A DNA stretch of 8,602 bases from NCBI GenBank assembly GCA_964510785.1, contig CAZECM010000113.1, positions 1-8,602 of the forward strand, read 5' to 3'. Position numbers and translations under genes: made by a program. The stretch is from JAAYZM01 sp964510785. Its GTDB lineage: Bacteria; Actinomycetota; Actinomycetes; Actinomycetales; Cellulomonadaceae. How positions within the stretch are numbered: position 1 is the stretch's first letter; every line of letters starts with the position of its first letter. Of the stretch, positions 1-5,853 are shown in pieces. The notes under the pieces are model-generated. The model was given only the letters and a program-made list of their open reading frames with translations, had not been told where the DNA came from and did not search any database.

Positions 1-695
1 AGCGTGCCGCCCTCCTGGCCAAGCGTCGCAAGCGCATCAGCCTCGAGGACTTCACCCAGGCACTCCAGCTGGGCAAGGTCGAGACGCTCAACCTCGTCCT
101 CAAGGGCGACGTCTCCGGTGCCGTCGAGGCGCTCGAGGACGCGCTCCTCAAGATCGACGTCGGCGAGGAGGTCGCCCTGCGCGTCATCCACCGTGGCGTC
201 GGTGCGATCACGCAGAACGACGTCAACCTCGCGACGGTGGACTCCGCGATCATCATCGGGTTCAACGTCAAGTACGCCGAGCGCGTCGAGGACCTCGCCG
301 AGCGCGAGGGCGTGGACGTGCGCTTCTACTCGGTCATCTACCAGGCGATCGACGACGTCGAGGCTGCGCTCAAGGGCATGCTCAAGCCCGAGTACGAAGA
401 GGTGCAGCTCGGTGCCGCCGAGATCCGCGAGGTGTTCCGTTCCTCGAAGTTCGGCAACATCGCCGGTTCGATCGTGCGCAGCGGGGAGATTCGTCGCAAC
501 GCCAAGGCGCGCGTGCTGCGCGGCGGCAACGTCGTGGGGGACAACCTCACTGTCGAGTCGCTGCGTCGGTTCAAGGACGACGCGACCGAGGTGCGCGAGG
601 GCTTCGAGTGCGGTATCGGGCTCGGTTCCTTCAACGACCTCGAGACCGGGGACACCATCGAGACGTTCGAGCTTCGCGAGAAGCCCCGTACCTGA
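1..695 (+). CDS. infB: Translation initiation factor IF-2, C-terminal part (5' end outside window)
   Basis: This is the last 230 codons of IF-2, the GTPase that brings fMet-tRNA to the 30S subunit and promotes subunit joining. The reading frame is open from the window edge (first full codon at position 3) to TGA at 693-695. The GTPase domain lies upstream of the window. Visible parts are the IF-2 domain-3 signature LVLKGDVSGAVEAL, then IIIGFNVKY and FYSVIYQAIDDV, and the C-terminal beta-barrel with FRSSKFGNIAGS, LRRFKDDATEVREG and ECGIGL. The last of these belongs to the C2 domain that recognises fMet-tRNA and carries its conserved cysteine. The chain ends at the usual place for the family, so nothing is truncated at the 3' side. 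rbfA begins 12 bp downstream, the normal neighbour in bacterial nusA-infB operons. Identification is secure. Confidence 0.97.
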   Translation, partial: RAALLAKRRKRISLEDFTQALQLGKVETLNLVLKGDVSGAVEALEDALLKIDVGEEVALRVIHRGVGAITQNDVNLATVDSAIIIGFNVKYAERVEDLAEREGVDVRFYSVIYQAIDDVEAALKGMLKPEYEEVQLGAAEIREVFRSSKFGNIAGSIVRSGEIRRNAKARVLRGGNVVGDNLTVESLRRFKDDATEVREGFECGIGLGSFNDLETGDTIETFELREKPRT

Positions 696-707
696 TCGGA
701 GCAAGCG

Positions 708-1151
708 ATGAGCGAGCACAAGATCCGAGGTCGCAAGATCGCCGACCGGATCCGGGTGATCGTCGCGGAGCTGCTCGAGCGGCGGGTCAAGGACCCGCGG
801 CTCGGCTTCGTGACCGTCACCGAGGTCCGCGTCACGGGTGACCTCCAGCACGCCTCGGTGTTCTACACCGTGCTGGGCAGCGACGAGGACCGGGACGCGA
901 CGGCGGCAGCGCTCGAGAGCGCCAAGGGGCTCATCCGGTCGGAGGTCGGGCGCCAGCTCGGCCTCCGGCTGACGCCCTCGGTCGAGTTCTTCCTCGACGC
1001 GCTGCCCGGCACGGCCAAGCACCTCGAAGAGGCGCTGCGGGCCGCGGCGGAGCGTGACGCGGAGCTCGCCGAGCTCGCCGCCGGGGCCACCCCCGCCGGC
1101 GACGCCGACCCGTACCGCAAGCCGGCCCGGGACGACGACGAGTCCGAGTGA
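708..1151 (+). CDS. rbfA: 30S ribosome-binding factor A
   Basis: RbfA is a small KH-like protein that binds the immature 30S subunit near the 5' end of 16S rRNA and assists late maturation and cold adaptation. The 147-residue product starts at ATG 708, with GGAG at 698-701 giving a 6-nt spacing. Family features seen are the N-terminal helix IADRIRVIVAELLERRVKDPR, in which the DPR turn is typical, the strand GFVTVTEVRVTGDLQHASVFY, and LGLRLTPSVEFFLD near residue 90. The last 40 or so residues are an Ala/Glu/Asp-rich tail, as is common in actinobacterial RbfA. The gene lies 12 bp after infB, and its stop codon overlaps the truB start by 4 nt (GTGA), so the three are probably one transcript with coupled translation. 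No DHH-family phosphoesterase gene sits between rbfA and truB, although some actinobacteria have one there. Confidence 0.96.
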   Translation: MSEHKIRGRKIADRIRVIVAELLERRVKDPRLGFVTVTEVRVTGDLQHASVFYTVLGSDEDRDATAAALESAKGLIRSEVGRQLGLRLTPSVEFFLDALPGTAKHLEEALRAAAERDAELAELAAGATPAGDADPYRKPARDDDESE

Positions 1152-2083
1152 GCGACGAACCGGGCGGCCGGGGGCGAACCCCCGCGCCGGACGGCGTCGT
1201 CGTCGTCGACAAGCCCTCGGGCTGGACGAGCCACGACGTGGTCGCCCGGATGCGTCGCCTCGCCGCGACGCGCCGGGTGGGCCACGCCGGGACGCTCGAC
1301 CCCATGGCCACGGGCGTGCTCGTGCTCGGCGTGGGCCGCGCGACGAAGCTGCTCACCTTCGTCGTGGGCGCGGACAAGGAGGACCTCGCCACGGTGCGGC
1401 TCGGCAACGCGACGACGACGGACGACGCCGAGGGCGAGGTCCTCTCCGCCGACGGCGCGTCCGAGGTGGACCCCGTCGCGCTCGACGCGGCGGTGCGCGC
1501 ACTGACCGGCCCCATCGAGCAGGTGCCGAGCGCCGTGAGCGCGATCAAGGTGGACGGCAAGCGGGCCTACGCGCGCGTGCGGGCGGGGGAGCAGGTCGAG
1601 CTCGCCGCGCGACCCGTGACGGTCTCGCGCTTCGACGTGCTCGAGGTGCGGCCCGCACGCGCCGACGACGGCACGGCGGTGACCGACGTCGACGTCCTCG
1701 TCGAGTGCTCCTCGGGCACCTACGTGCGCGCGCTCGCCCGCGACCTCGGTGCGGCGCTCGGCGTGGGGGGCCACCTCACGGCGCTGCGGCGCACGCGCGT
1801 GGGCGGCTACGGCCTCGACGTGGCCCGCACGCTCGAGGAGCTCGAGCCCGGGGTCGAGGTGCTGCCGCTCGCCGTGGCGGCGCGTGCGATCCTCCCCGCG
1901 CGCGAGCTGAGCGGCGACGAGGCTCGAGAGCTGTCGTTCGGCCGGTCGCTCGCCACAGACCCCGCGCTGCGCGGCACGCGCGAGGTGCCCGTCGCGGCCT
2001 TCGCGCCCGACGGGACGCTCGTCGCGCTCCTCGCGGACATCGACGGACGGGCGCGTCCGGTCCTCGTGCTCGTCGCGGGGTAG
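1148..2083 (+). CDS. truB: tRNA pseudouridine(55) synthase TruB
   Basis: TruB converts U55 in the T-loop of tRNAs to pseudouridine. The 311-residue product starts at GTG 1148, overlapping the rbfA stop by 4 nt. The motif GHAGTLDPMATGVL carries the catalytic aspartate at D51. VPSAVSAIKVDGKRAYARVR (Y141) and CSSGTYVRALARDLG are the other family core motifs. The C-terminal 60 or so residues (SGDEARELSFGR onward) match the compact actinobacterial TruB C-terminal domain. One oddity: in the segment usually written K-E/x-Y-x-A-T-x-R-L-G, this protein reads KEDLATVRLG, with Asp79 (codon GAC, 1382-1384) at the place of the nearly invariant tyrosine (Tyr76 of E. coli TruB). A single base change from TAC would explain it. 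Everything else looks functional, so activity may be altered, or the base may be an error. Confidence 0.96.
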   Translation: MSDEPGGRGRTPAPDGVVVVDKPSGWTSHDVVARMRRLAATRRVGHAGTLDPMATGVLVLGVGRATKLLTFVVGADKEDLATVRLGNATTTDDAEGEVLSADGASEVDPVALDAAVRALTGPIEQVPSAVSAIKVDGKRAYARVRAGEQVELAARPVTVSRFDVLEVRPARADDGTAVTDVDVLVECSSGTYVRALARDLGAALGVGGHLTALRRTRVGGYGLDVARTLEELEPGVEVLPLAVAARAILPARELSGDEARELSFGRSLATDPALRGTREVPVAAFAPDGTLVALLADIDGRARPVLVLVAG

Positions 2084-2116
2084 GGCCAGCCGAGCTCTCC
2101 CGCTACCCACGTACCC

Positions 2117-2149
2117 GCGCGCCGTCGCTCCGGGATCGCGTCGGCGTGC
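2117..2149 (+). terminator. Stem-loop downstream of truB, possible terminator
   Basis: The arms 2117-2128 and 2138-2149 can pair over 11 positions, with one G-U pair and one T-T mismatch, around a 9-nt loop. The stem begins 33 bp after the truB stop. A second short stem, GGAGA/TCTCC (2151-2155 with 2163-2167), follows it. There is no T-run directly after either, so it is not a canonical intrinsic terminator. Actinobacterial terminators often lack the T-tract. The position, at the end of the infB-rbfA-truB group and before an independent promoter, supports a transcription boundary, but this is inference. Confidence 0.3.
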
Positions 2150-2196
2150 GGGAGACACACACTCTCCGTGCAGTGACGAGTTTGCTGTTGCATGTT

Positions 2197-2214
2197 TGAT
2201 TCTTGCGTGATTCT
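2197..2214 (+). repeat. 11-bp-spaced direct repeat TGATTCT, candidate operator
   Basis: TGATTCT occurs at 2197-2203 and again at 2208-2214, exactly 11 bp (about one helical turn) apart. It straddles the candidate -35 element of the downstream gene. The surrounding 2181-2231 stretch is only about 40% G+C in a window that is otherwise strongly GC-rich, so the chance of a protected regulatory region is fair. Direct repeats one turn apart on one DNA face are typical of regulator binding, but I cannot name the regulator. Confidence 0.35.
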
Positions 2215-2231
2215 GCTGAGTTCGTTACTGT
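2203..2231 (+). promoter_or_regulatory. Candidate sigma-70-type promoter for the glucanase-like gene
   Basis: TTGCGT (2203-2208) and TACTGT (2226-2231) are separated by 17 bp, the ideal spacing for a housekeeping sigma factor, within an AT-rich island. Transcription would start near 2238, about 43 nt before the chosen ATG at 2281. This placement also argues against the upstream TTG 2203 and ATG 2236 as start codons, because the first lies inside the -35 box and the second at or before the predicted start site. Confidence 0.45.
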
Positions 2232-2267
2232 CGCCATGCCAGATGTCAGCAAGGCTGAACGCTCGAC

Positions 2268-2273
2268 GGAGAG
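2268..2273 (+). promoter_or_regulatory. Ribosome binding site that decides the start at 2281
   Basis: GGAGAG lies 7 nt before ATG 2281. The alternative in-frame starts TTG 2203 and ATG 2236 have no comparable purine-rich sequence upstream. Starting at 2281 also places a short basic N-region directly before the hydrophobic signal segment. Confidence 0.7.
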
Positions 2274-2280
2274 TGACCTG

Positions 2281-4593
2281 ATGACCAGCGAAGCAGGCAA
2301 GCACCGCACGAGGAACCGGCTCCTGGCCGTGGTCCTGGCCGTAGCCGTCGTCGTCGCGGGAGGGACTCTCGTGGCCGCCCAGCTGAGTCGGACCACGGGT
2401 GACACCCCCACACGGGCGGGCAGCCCTCTGCGGCTGAGCTCCGGCCGCGGCGCACAGGTCCCCTTCGTCGAGATCGAGGCGGAGAACGCCCACCACACGG
2501 GGACCCTGATCGGTCCGGGCCGCACGCCGGGCACCCTCGCCGCTGAGGCCTCGGGCCGGAAGGCCGTGCGCATCGCGGGTACGGAGTACATCGAGTTCCG
2601 GCTCACGGAGCCGGCCAGCTCCATCGTCGTCCGCGCGAGCGTCCCCGACGGCCAGGAGGGGGTGCTCCGCGTGACGGCGGACGGTATCGAGCCCGTCGAG
2701 CTGGAGGCCACGTCACGGTTCAGCTGGTTCTACGGGCAGTTCCCGTTCACCAACAGCGCTGCCGACGGCAACCCGCACCACTTCTACTCCGAGACCAGGG
2801 CGCTGCTGGGCGCGGAGCTGGACGCGGGCACCGTGGTGCGCGTCGAGCCGGGTCCGGGAGCCGACCACTACACCGTCGACCTCGCCGACTTCGAGCTCGT
2901 CGCCCCCGCCGCCGAGCAGCCCGACGGCTCCGTCTCCGTCCTCGACTTCGGTGCCGACCCCACCGGCACGGTCGAGGCGGCGGACGCTATCGACCAGGCC
3001 GTCGAGGCCGCCCGTGCCGGATCCGGGGTGGTCTGGATCCCGGAGGGGACCTTCCTGGTCTCCCGGCACATCGTCGTCGACCAGGTGACCGTCCGCGGCG
3101 CGGGCCCGTGGTACTCGGTGCTCACCGGCGACGGCGTGGGTGTCTACGGGAAGTACGTGAACGACGACGGGCCCAGCCGGAACGTCGAGCTGCACGACTT
3201 CGCGATCATCGGCGAGGTCGGTGCGCGCGTGGACAGCGAGCAGGTCAACGCCGTCGGCGGGGCTCTGCAGGACTCGCTCGTCTCGAACGTGTGGCTGCAG
3301 CACACCAAGGTCGGGATCTGGGTGGACGGGCCGTTCGACAACCTGCGCATCGTCGACACCCGAATCCTCGACCAGACGGCCGACGGCGTGAACTTCCACC
3401 GCGGGGTGACGAACAGCAGCGTCGAGAACACCTTCGTGCGCAACACGGGTGACGACGGCCTCGCGATGTGGGCGGATACCGACCAGAACGTCGGCAACTC
3501 GTTCGTGAACAACACCGTGGTGGCCCCGAACCTCGCCAACGGCATCGCCATCTACGGAGGCGAGAACATCACCGTGTCGGGCAACCTCGTCGCGGACACC
3601 CTCGCCGAGGGTGGTGGTATCCACGTCGGCAACCGCTTCGGTGCCGTACCGGCCGCGGGGACCTTCGTGATCAGCGACAACACCGTCCTGCGAGGCGGAG
3701 TGCTGGACCAGAACTGGGAGTTCGGGGTCGGGGCGATCTGGTTCGACGCCAGGGAGGCACCGCTCACGGCTGAGATCAGGGTGACCGGGCTGAACCTCTA
3801 CGACAGCAGCTACGGGGCGGTCCACCTCATCCACAGCTCGATCACGGACATCCGTCTCGAGGACGTCTCGATCATCGGGGCGGGGACGTTCGCGCTCCAG
3901 GTCCAGACCGGGGGGAATGCCTCGTTCCGCAACGTGGTCGCCAGTCATCTCGGCGGTCCGGCGGGGATCTTCAGCTGCGCGACCGAGCAGGAGCTCACGC
4001 TCGAGGACCTCGGCGGCAACGAGGGCTGGGAGAGCAGCTACTGCGACTCTCCTGCCGCGACCGCCGTGCGGCTGTGGGACTCGACCACGGGTGCTGAGGT
4101 GGTGGAGCCCGCCGGTGAGATCGACGAGGGGACTCCTGACCTGAGCCATGCGCCGCGGGTGGACGAGACGATCGTCTCGACCACCGGACCACAGCTCCTC
4201 GCGGCAGCGGAAGCAAGCAGCGCGGTGCCCGGCTTCGCTCCGGAGGGAGCGAACGACGCCAAGCCCACGACCTACTGGGAGGGCCAGGGCGAGCTTCCGC
4301 ACTGGATCGAGTTCACGCTCGACGAGGAACAGGTCGCCGGGGAGCTGCTCCTCGCGCTGCCCCCCTCGTCCGCGTGGGAGAGCAGGGTGCAACAGATCGA
4401 CGTCCTGGTCGCAGGCCCCGAGGGGGAGCTCACGACGGTCGTCGAGGGGGAGGACGTCGTCTTCGACCCCGACCATGACAACACTGCGGTGGTCTCGCTC
4501 GGTGGTGAACGGTCGATCAGCGTGCTGCGGATCGTCTTCCACACCAACACCGCATGGCCGGCCGGGCAGCTCGCCGAGGTGGGCCTGCGCTGA
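2281..4593 (+). CDS. Secreted GH87-like alpha-1,3-glucanase (mycodextranase family), CBM6/35-like + beta-helix + F5/8-like modules
   Basis: The 770-residue exported protein probably cleaves alpha-1,3-linked glucan (fungal wall glucan, nigeran or mutan); the exact substrate is inferred. Residues 1-13 are basic, 14-33 hydrophobic, and V-A-A before Q34 is a possible signal-peptidase site; there is no lipobox. Residues ~61-208 begin with FVEIEAENA and look like a CBM6/CBM35-type beta-sandwich. From ~218 (VLDFGADPTGT) to ~600 runs a right-handed parallel beta-helix with repeated short N-rich strands. QTADGVNFH (D368), NTGDDGLAMW (D391, D392), ANGIAIYGG and EGGGIHVGNRFGA closely resemble GH87 enzymes as I recall them, whose catalytic acids are aspartates. 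C566 and C588 are the only cysteines and could form a disulfide. Residues ~630-770 (DAKPTTYWEG, HWIEFTL) resemble an F5/8 discoidin module. Alternative: another polysaccharide lyase or epimerase of the pectate-lyase fold. It faces the antiporter gene tail to tail, 10 bp away. Confidence 0.82.
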   Translation: MTSEAGKHRTRNRLLAVVLAVAVVVAGGTLVAAQLSRTTGDTPTRAGSPLRLSSGRGAQVPFVEIEAENAHHTGTLIGPGRTPGTLAAEASGRKAVRIAGTEYIEFRLTEPASSIVVRASVPDGQEGVLRVTADGIEPVELEATSRFSWFYGQFPFTNSAADGNPHHFYSETRALLGAELDAGTVVRVEPGPGADHYTVDLADFELVAPAAEQPDGSVSVLDFGADPTGTVEAADAIDQAVEAARAGSGVVWIPEGTFLVSRHIVVDQVTVRGAGPWYSVLTGDGVGVYGKYVNDDGPSRNVELHDFAIIGEVGARVDSEQVNAVGGALQDSLVSNVWLQHTKVGIWVDGPFDNLRIVDTRILDQTADGVNFHRGVTNSSVENTFVRNTGDDGLAMWADTDQNVGNSFVNNTVVAPNLANGIAIYGGENITVSGNLVADTLAEGGGIHVGNRFGAVPAAGTFVISDNTVLRGGVLDQNWEFGVGAIWFDAREAPLTAEIRVTGLNLYDSSYGAVHLIHSSITDIRLEDVSIIGAGTFALQVQTGGNASFRNVVASHLGGPAGIFSCATEQELTLEDLGGNEGWESSYCDSPAATAVRLWDSTTGAEVVEPAGEIDEGTPDLSHAPRVDETIVSTTGPQLLAAAEASSAVPGFAPEGANDAKPTTYWEGQGELPHWIEFTLDEEQVAGELLLALPPSSAWESRVQQIDVLVAGPEGELTTVVEGEDVVFDPDHDNTAVVSLGGERSISVLRIVFHTNTAWPAGQLAEVGLR

Positions 4594-4603
4594 TCGGCCG
4601 TGT

Positions 4604-5578
4604 CTAGACGCGCATCGTCAGCAGGTACGTCAGGTAGACCCCGTAGAGGGCCATGAAACCGACGCCCTCGGCGCGCGAGACGCGGCGTCCCGAGTAGAAG
4701 ACGGGCACGCACAGCAGCGCGACGGCCACCATGACGGGCAGGTCGATCCGCATGAGGTCCTGCTCGACGGCGATGCCGCCGGCGGGGACCGCGGCCGTGA
4801 TGCCGAGGATGAGCAGCAGGTTGAAGACGCTGCTGCCGAGCAGGTTGCCGACGGCGATGTCGCGCTCGCCCCGCACGGTCGAGACGATCGTCGTCACGAG
4901 CTCGGGCGCCGAGGTGCCGATCGCGACGATCGTCAGCCCGATGACGGCCTCGGAGATGCCCTGGGCGCGCGCGAAGCCTGAGGCGCCGTCGACGAGCAGG
5001 TCCGCACCCACGACCACGATCGCGATGCCCGCGAGGAGCAGCACCCCGTGCCACGCGAACCGCGTGGGGGTCTCGGGCGCCTCGGGCTGCAGGCCGTACT
5101 CGCGGTCGTACTCCTGCTTGACGAAGGGGCGCTCTCGCCGCGCGATGCGCACGATGACGAGGGTGTAGAGGACGGCGAGGGCGACGAGGAGGATGCCGTC
5201 GCCCCGCGAGATCACGCCGCCCCAGGCGAGGACCGTCACGAGCACGGCCGCGCCGACCATGACGGGCAGGTCGAGCCGGAGGGTCTGGCTGTGCATCTCG
5301 AGCGGACGCAGCGCGGCGCTCAGCCCGAGGATGAGCAGCAGGTTGACGACGTTGGTCCCCGCGATGTTCCCGATCGCGAGGGAGCCGTTGCCCTGGACGG
5401 CCGCCTCGATGCCGACGGCGAGCTCCGGGGTCGAGGTGCCGATCGACACGACGGTCACGCCGATGATGATCGGTGCGACGCCGAGCCCGGCGGCGACCCG
5501 GCTACCGCCCCGCACGATGAGCTCGGCCCCACCCACGAGGGCCACGAGTCCGAGCAGGATGAGGAGGGCATCGGGCAC
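4604..5578 (-). CDS. Calcium/sodium antiporter, CaCA family (YrbG-like)
   Basis: This integral membrane exchanger probably moves Ca2+ out in return for Na+ or H+; ion choice cannot be read from the sequence. The 324-residue product has two homologous halves. Half 1 carries the alpha-1 motif IGTSTPELAVGIEAA (GTSTPE at 47-52) and AIGNIAGTNVVNLLLILG. Half 2 carries IGTSAPELVTTIVS (GTSAPE at 221-226) and AVGNLLGSSVFNLLLILG. The segments after each motif, RLDLPVMVGA and RIDLPVMVAV, also match, showing the internal duplication. About ten hydrophobic segments are visible. The charged middle loop (residues ~144-172, RRERPFVKQEYDREYG) is the usual cytoplasmic linker. The GTG start at 5578 fits the family's N-terminus. 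No good Shine-Dalgarno precedes it; instead TAGGCT lies 6 nt upstream, so a leaderless mRNA is possible. It converges on the glucanase-like gene and diverges from the CAP gene. Confidence 0.93.
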   Translation of the reverse strand: MPDALLILLGLVALVGGAELIVRGGSRVAAGLGVAPIIIGVTVVSIGTSTPELAVGIEAAVQGNGSLAIGNIAGTNVVNLLLILGLSAALRPLEMHSQTLRLDLPVMVGAAVLVTVLAWGGVISRGDGILLVALAVLYTLVIVRIARRERPFVKQEYDREYGLQPEAPETPTRFAWHGVLLLAGIAIVVVGADLLVDGASGFARAQGISEAVIGLTIVAIGTSAPELVTTIVSTVRGERDIAVGNLLGSSVFNLLLILGITAAVPAGGIAVEQDLMRIDLPVMVAVALLCVPVFYSGRRVSRAEGVGFMALYGVYLTYLLTMRV

Positions 5579-5584
5579 GGGCCG

Positions 5585-5590
5585 AGCCTA
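5585..5590 (-). promoter_or_regulatory. Candidate -10 element for a leaderless antiporter transcript
   Basis: On the minus strand TAGGCT (fits TANNNT) is followed by 6 nt and then the GTG start of the antiporter at 5578. That is the spacing expected if transcription begins at the start codon. Leaderless mRNAs are common in actinobacteria. I see no convincing -35 element 16-18 bp further upstream, which lowers confidence. Confidence 0.3.
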
Positions 5591-5685
5591 CGACACGAGG
5601 TGTCCGCGGTCCCGGGACAGGGGGATCGATGTGGCTGACGATCCGCCGCGTTGCGCCGAACGGACTAATTTTCGCCACCTTCGGG

Positions 5686-5701
5686 TGTGACCTTCGTCAC
5701 A
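5686..5701. promoter_or_regulatory. Perfect CRP/GlxR-type operator TGTGA-N6-TCACA
   Basis: The 16-bp palindrome TGTGACCTTCGTCACA matches exactly the consensus half-sites of cAMP-responsive regulators (E. coli CRP, mycobacterial CRP, corynebacterial GlxR). It lies in the 275-bp region between the divergent antiporter (start 5578) and CAP gene (start 5854), centred 116 bp from the first and 160 bp from the second. It could act on either. I could not pair it with an unambiguous -10 element on either strand, so the direction and sign of control are unknown. The rest of this intergenic region holds the AT-rich CTAATTTT at 5665-5672 and the CAP leader hairpin. Confidence 0.6.
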
Positions 5702-5785
5702 TTGACGGAGGTACGTCCGGCGATGGGCGCTACATCCCTTTTCGTCCACAGGTTGCGGTTCGCGACGTGCCGATAGCACCCATAA

Positions 5786-5821
5786 CGTCCCGGCGGTAGC
5801 GCGACGACTCCCGCCGGGACG
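5786..5821 (+). promoter_or_regulatory. 11-bp perfect inverted repeat in the CAP-gene leader
   Basis: CGTCCCGGCGG (5786-5796) is the exact reverse complement of CCGCCGGGACG (5811-5821), with a 14-nt loop. In RNA this is a very stable hairpin ending 17 nt before the Shine-Dalgarno of the CAP gene. A near-copy of the 5' arm, ACGTCCGGCG, sits at 5713-5722 and could compete for the same 3' arm. A direct repeat CGGGACGG (5815-5822 and 5826-5833) offers a second 3' partner. This looks like a leader RNA switch or mRNA-stabilising hairpin. As DNA it could equally be an operator. No T-run follows, so an intrinsic terminator is unlikely. Confidence 0.5.
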
Positions 5822-5853
5822 GAGTCGGGACGGCGCCCAGGAGGAGTCAGAAG

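Noticed and set aside
863..2158. Long minus-strand frame opposite rbfA and truB
   Set aside because: Low-complexity R/H/A/G-rich translation with no recognisable motif; it is a shadow of two certain genes.
2203..2280. Longer N-terminus for the glucanase-like protein (TTG 2203 or ATG 2236)
   Set aside because: TTG 2203 lies in the candidate -35 box and ATG 2236 is at the predicted transcription start. Neither has a ribosome site, while ATG 2281 has GGAGAG at ideal spacing and starts just before the signal peptide.
2713..4542. 609-codon open frame on the minus strand, opposite the glucanase-like gene
   Set aside because: The translation is rich in D, R, H, V and G with no domain, as expected for the antisense of a high-GC gene. 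The plus-strand protein has clear family motifs throughout.
5702..5736. TTGACG (5702-5707) as the -35 of a CAP-gene promoter
   Set aside because: No -10 sequence stands at 16-18 bp; the nearest candidate, TACATC (5731-5736), is 23 bp away.
5702..5853. c-di-AMP (ydaO-type) riboswitch before the CAP gene
   Set aside because: Expected from the gene type, but I cannot find the conserved core segments of that class; only the inverted repeat and its rivals are visible.
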